From the NCBI GenBank assembly GCA_032717465.1, contig CM064690.1, positions 14,314,830 to 14,378,829 on the forward strand: DNA of 64,000 nucleotides, read 5' to 3'. The notes below the pieces were generated by a model. The model was not told the origin of the DNA and ran no database searches. It saw only the letters and a list, made by a program, of their open reading frames with translations. Below, one piece after another: positions 63,500-64,000 of this stretch. Each line of letters opens with the position of its first letter. Position 1 is the first letter of the stretch. Source of the DNA: Coenobita brevimanus. Taxonomy: Eukaryota > Arthropoda > Malacostraca > Decapoda > Coenobitidae. The position numbers and the translations under genes are program-made.

Positions 63500-64000
63500 A
63501 GGAGGCTGCCCCATCAGTGGGTGTATAAAGGCGGGATAGTTGCAGTGTCAAGGTGCGCTTGGAGGGTGTCCCTGCAGCTGTCCTGGCAGGGTGCCCCGAG
63601 GCCACTACCACAGCCTCTGGTAAGCTGGTGGGCTAGGGGTCCCAGATCCATTGCCTGGACCTGGGACTGTGCAGTGAGTGGGGCCTGTGGTATGTCTATC
63701 CACCATTATTAATACTGAATATGACAAAACACAAGAAGTTTCAAATCAAGCCTGAGGACAGTAAATCACCCAGGGGGATTAGGGTGGGTTTATGGAATGT
63801 GGGACGTTTGAGGGGAAGAGCAGGGGAAGTCGCCGAGGCATTCAGTAGGAGGTGGGTGGATGTGGCATGTTTGCAGAAAGTCTGGTACAGGGGTGGATCA
63901 GCCAGAAAGATTGTTGGGAAGGACTGTTGCTAAAAGTTGTTTTGGCAAGGGGGGACAGACGGATATGGAGGTGTTGGTGTAATGGTTGCGGAGAAATGGG
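63500..64000 (+). mobile_element. LZ-family LINE, 5' end (copy LZ5, runs off window)
   Basis: The 5' leader (63500-63720, with GTCCCTGCAGCTGTCCTG and GGGTCCCAGATCC) matches that of LZ3 near 49510-49740. The endonuclease start follows. The copy runs past the right edge, so its length and state cannot be judged. Confidence 0.75.
63721..63933 (+). pseudogene. LZ-family endonuclease N-terminus
   Basis: Seventy codons from ATG: GIRVGLWNVGRLRGRAGEV matches the first strands of APE-type endonucleases, then WVDVACLQKVWY, where the family has QE; here the catalytic Glu is replaced by Lys. A stop follows at 63931-63933. The family then continues in the next frame (63935 on). It is thus damaged at a catalytic residue and by a stop. 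Confidence 0.65.

Overview
This is eukaryotic, almost wholly repetitive DNA from an animal, most likely an arthropod. The mix of RTE-like, CR1-like and Jockey-like LINEs, pogo, mariner, hAT and piggyBac remnants, tRNA-type SINEs and very long Ty3/Gypsy LTRs fits a large decapod-crustacean-like genome; this is inference, since no database search was possible. Only one piece of a host gene was recognised: the first coding exon of a UBE2Q-type ubiquitin-conjugating enzyme (36445-36606, +), whose first intron appears to hold everything to the right edge. No rRNA gene, intact tRNA gene or CRISPR array was seen.

Layout. 1-1848: pogo-like DNA transposon (-) with one in-frame stop. 1857-4250: decayed Jockey-like LINE (-). 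6240-7000: 3' end of a zinc-module LINE (called LZ here). 7510-8511: two SINE copies and a 458-bp retroposon with a 13-bp target duplication. 8867-12115: RTE-like LINE copy R1 (-), split by an 806-bp pogo-like element at a TA. 12264-35639: a cluster of related Gypsy-type LTRs, called A, B, C, D' and D. A complete but decayed Gypsy element D (21492-35386) sits inside LTR D', and itself carries two insertions of one Jockey-like LINE (J2). 36445: UBE2Q exon. 39601-42852: full-length RTE copy R2 (-). 42955-43687: palindromic mariner remnant and a hAT-type MITE. 44262-45750: short piggyBac-like element keeping only the N-terminal part of its transposase. 45890-48835: CR1-like LINE (-), split by LZ2. 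49380-53160: decayed long LZ copy holding a foldback MITE and a tRNA-like SINE. 53290-59303: hAT-type transposase pseudogene split by RTE copies R3 (+) and R4 (-). R4 keeps an unbroken reading frame of about 815 codons. R5, LZ4 and the 5' end of LZ5 follow.

The most unusual material is the LTR cluster. Each LTR is over 2 kb and shares a layout: GC-rich head, a stem-loop, an array of short cores, a conserved GGCCC...GGGCC block, then a second stem-loop just before the CA end. The array core differs by family (A near CCACCGGATCT, B GGCCATCGTACG, C GGCCACTGTACG, D and D' GGCCTGTAGCCGC). B and C keep seven collinear double-core units with homologous unit-specific spacers, yet nearly every core differs at the same dinucleotide. 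Core spacing is 27, 30, 33 or 36 bp, almost always a multiple of three, and long stop-free frames cross the arrays. Two stem-loops keep pairing through compensating changes. These are direct readings of the sequence; a role as binding sites, RNA structure or an LTR-encoded protein is hypothesis.
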